Of a stretch of DNA of 5,331 nt, positions 4,384 to 5,331 are shown piece by piece. The notes beneath the pieces are model-generated. The model did not search any database. It was not told the origin of the DNA and saw only the letters and a program-made list of their open reading frames with translations. How positions within the stretch are numbered: the stretch's first letter is position 1; every line of letters begins with the position of its first letter. Origin of the DNA: RGIG8709 sp045537065 (lineage in GTDB: Bacteria > Bacillota > Clostridia > Monoglobales > Monoglobaceae); the NCBI GenBank assembly GCA_045537065.1, contig JAZSOT010000035.1:1-5331 (forward strand). Direction: 5' to 3'. Made by a program: the position numbers and the translations under genes.

Positions 4384-5331
4384 GGAAATCATCATTTTTA
4401 ATCGGATTGCTTTGCGGCAGCTTGTTGTTCGGTGGGTTTACTGTGTTTGCAAATGCAGAGATAGTTGCGAAAATCACATCACAGATTTTCTTTTGGAATA
4501 ACAGCCAAGTTGATCTTGAAGCATATAACATCAACGGAGCGAACTATATAAAGCTTCGTGATGCGGCGGAATTATTTGGTGTCAATGTGGAATATTACGA
4601 AGACACAAATACCGTCTATTTGGGAGAACCAAGAAAAGAAAACACTTCAAAAACAACAATTGACGGGAACTCTTATGCAAAGGAAGACTATTCATTAAAA
4701 GCTAATCCCAATATATTCAACGATATTTATACGAGGGATGCTTATAACGCAATCAGACAATCCATCGTTGATATTTCAGAAATAACCGAAAACTCAGATG
4801 ATAACGGTTATAATGCAGATTATGAGTATGCTCACTTTGTAGATGAAGTGTTTAACGGTACGGGAGAGACAATAGAAGTAATGAAATCTGTAACCGCAAC
4901 GATGTTCGGATATTATAATTTCAGTTTTGGTTATGAGCCGACAATATCGAATTTCTATGAACATCCCAGCTACCGAATCTGCAAGGTGCAGATACATAAA
5001 CACTTTGAACCTGCGAACAACGCAACTGATAACTTCATTGCAGAGATTAAAAACTTATCTGACACAGAAAAAGCAAAACAAATCGCCGATTATATCTGCG
5101 ACAGAGTTGTGTATAAAGATGAGAACGTTGCAGGAATCAACAGTATATTCACCGAAACGCTGCCTGTAAACGGACTTTGCGGCACTTATGCAAATGCTTT
5201 TGTTTATCTGTGTCAAAGGGCTGATATCCCCTGCATAAGCGTTAAGGACGGTGTTCATGCGTGGAATGAGGTATATGTTGACGGAAAGTGGTACATAGCA
5301 GATATTAGCTATTACGATATTGCCAAAAACG
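4380..5331 (+). CDS. Secreted stalk-domain and transglutaminase-like protein, 3' end cut by the window
   Basis: The reading frame stays open for 317 codons to the right edge. Residues 1-26 form a classic signal peptide: MRK, a hydrophobic core, then FANA with likely cleavage after Ala26. Residues 42-82 (AYNINGANYIKLRDAAELFG, then a VEYYEDTNTVYL strand) match the copper-amine-oxidase N-terminal-like 'stalk' repeat common on clostridial surface proteins. A helical segment of unknown role follows (about 112-205). Residues 210-317 are a transglutaminase-like core with Cys267 (NGLCGTYANAF), His293 (GVHAWNEVYV) and Asp308 (WYIADISYYD), the papain-like Cys-His-Asp triad. It should act outside the cell as a peptidase or protein cross-linking/amide-processing enzyme; the substrate is unknown. 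GGAGGT at 4368-4373 is six bases before the ATG, which overlaps the stop of the RelE-like gene (ATGA). Confidence 0.87.
   Translation, partial: MRKSSFLIGLLCGSLLFGGFTVFANAEIVAKITSQIFFWNNSQVDLEAYNINGANYIKLRDAAELFGVNVEYYEDTNTVYLGEPRKENTSKTTIDGNSYAKEDYSLKANPNIFNDIYTRDAYNAIRQSIVDISEITENSDDNGYNADYEYAHFVDEVFNGTGETIEVMKSVTATMFGYYNFSFGYEPTISNFYEHPSYRICKVQIHKHFEPANNATDNFIAEIKNLSDTEKAKQIADYICDRVVYKDENVAGINSIFTETLPVNGLCGTYANAFVYLCQRADIPCISVKDGVHAWNEVYVDGKWYIADISYYDIAKN

Noticed and set aside
4794..5258. Short open frames on both strands (4794-5003, 4927-5169, 5055-5258)
   Set aside because: They lie inside the frame starting at 4380, which has a signal peptide and a complete catalytic triad, and they show no recognisable domains or ribosome sites.

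Overview
The window is AT-rich. Its strong AGGAGG-type ribosome binding sites, encoded tRNA CCA end and protein families (MGT glycosyltransferase, NimA-like flavin protein, stalk-domain transglutaminase) point to a low-GC Bacillota, most likely a Clostridia member of gut type. No species can be named from the sequence alone.

Left part (1-2697), plus strand: a co-directional run of four genes. It starts with the tail of an AbrB/MazE/SpoVT-type regulator, followed by an MGT-type (GT1) glycosyltransferase, a class I SAM methyltransferase and a NimA-like flavin-binding protein of the pyridoxamine-phosphate-oxidase fold. Short gaps (16, 49 and 56 bases) and good ribosome binding sites suggest one transcript. 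Together the enzymes look like a small-molecule modification or resistance set, but this is inferred from family membership. A perfect 11-bp hairpin ends the run and separates it from a convergent gene.

Middle (2702-3236), minus strand: a 161-residue protein of unknown function. It has an R-N-x-x-x-H motif like that of HEPN domains, a Pro/Gln-rich linker and a C-terminal membrane helix. A terminator hairpin sits directly upstream of its ribosome binding site.

Junction (3246-3538): the 3' half of a tRNA-Ser(CGA) on the minus strand, intact from the anticodon loop to CCA. The 5' half is absent and replaced by unrelated sequence. To its right are an orphan rightward terminator, a 12-bp palindrome and three tandem 11-12-bp repeats. 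This is the layout of an integrase attachment site with arm-type sites, so I read it as one end of an integrated element. The element would lie to the right and the host chromosome to the left. No integrase gene is visible.

Right part (3539-5331), plus strand, presumed element: three genes joined by two ATGA stop/start overlaps. They encode a protein with two excisionase/MerR-like DNA-binding helices, a RelE/Gp49-like (HigB superfamily) protein, and a secreted protein with a stalk domain and a transglutaminase-like Cys-His-Asp domain that runs off the window. The pairing of a tandem-HTH protein with a RelE-like partner, coupled to an exported transglutaminase, is the most unusual arrangement here.
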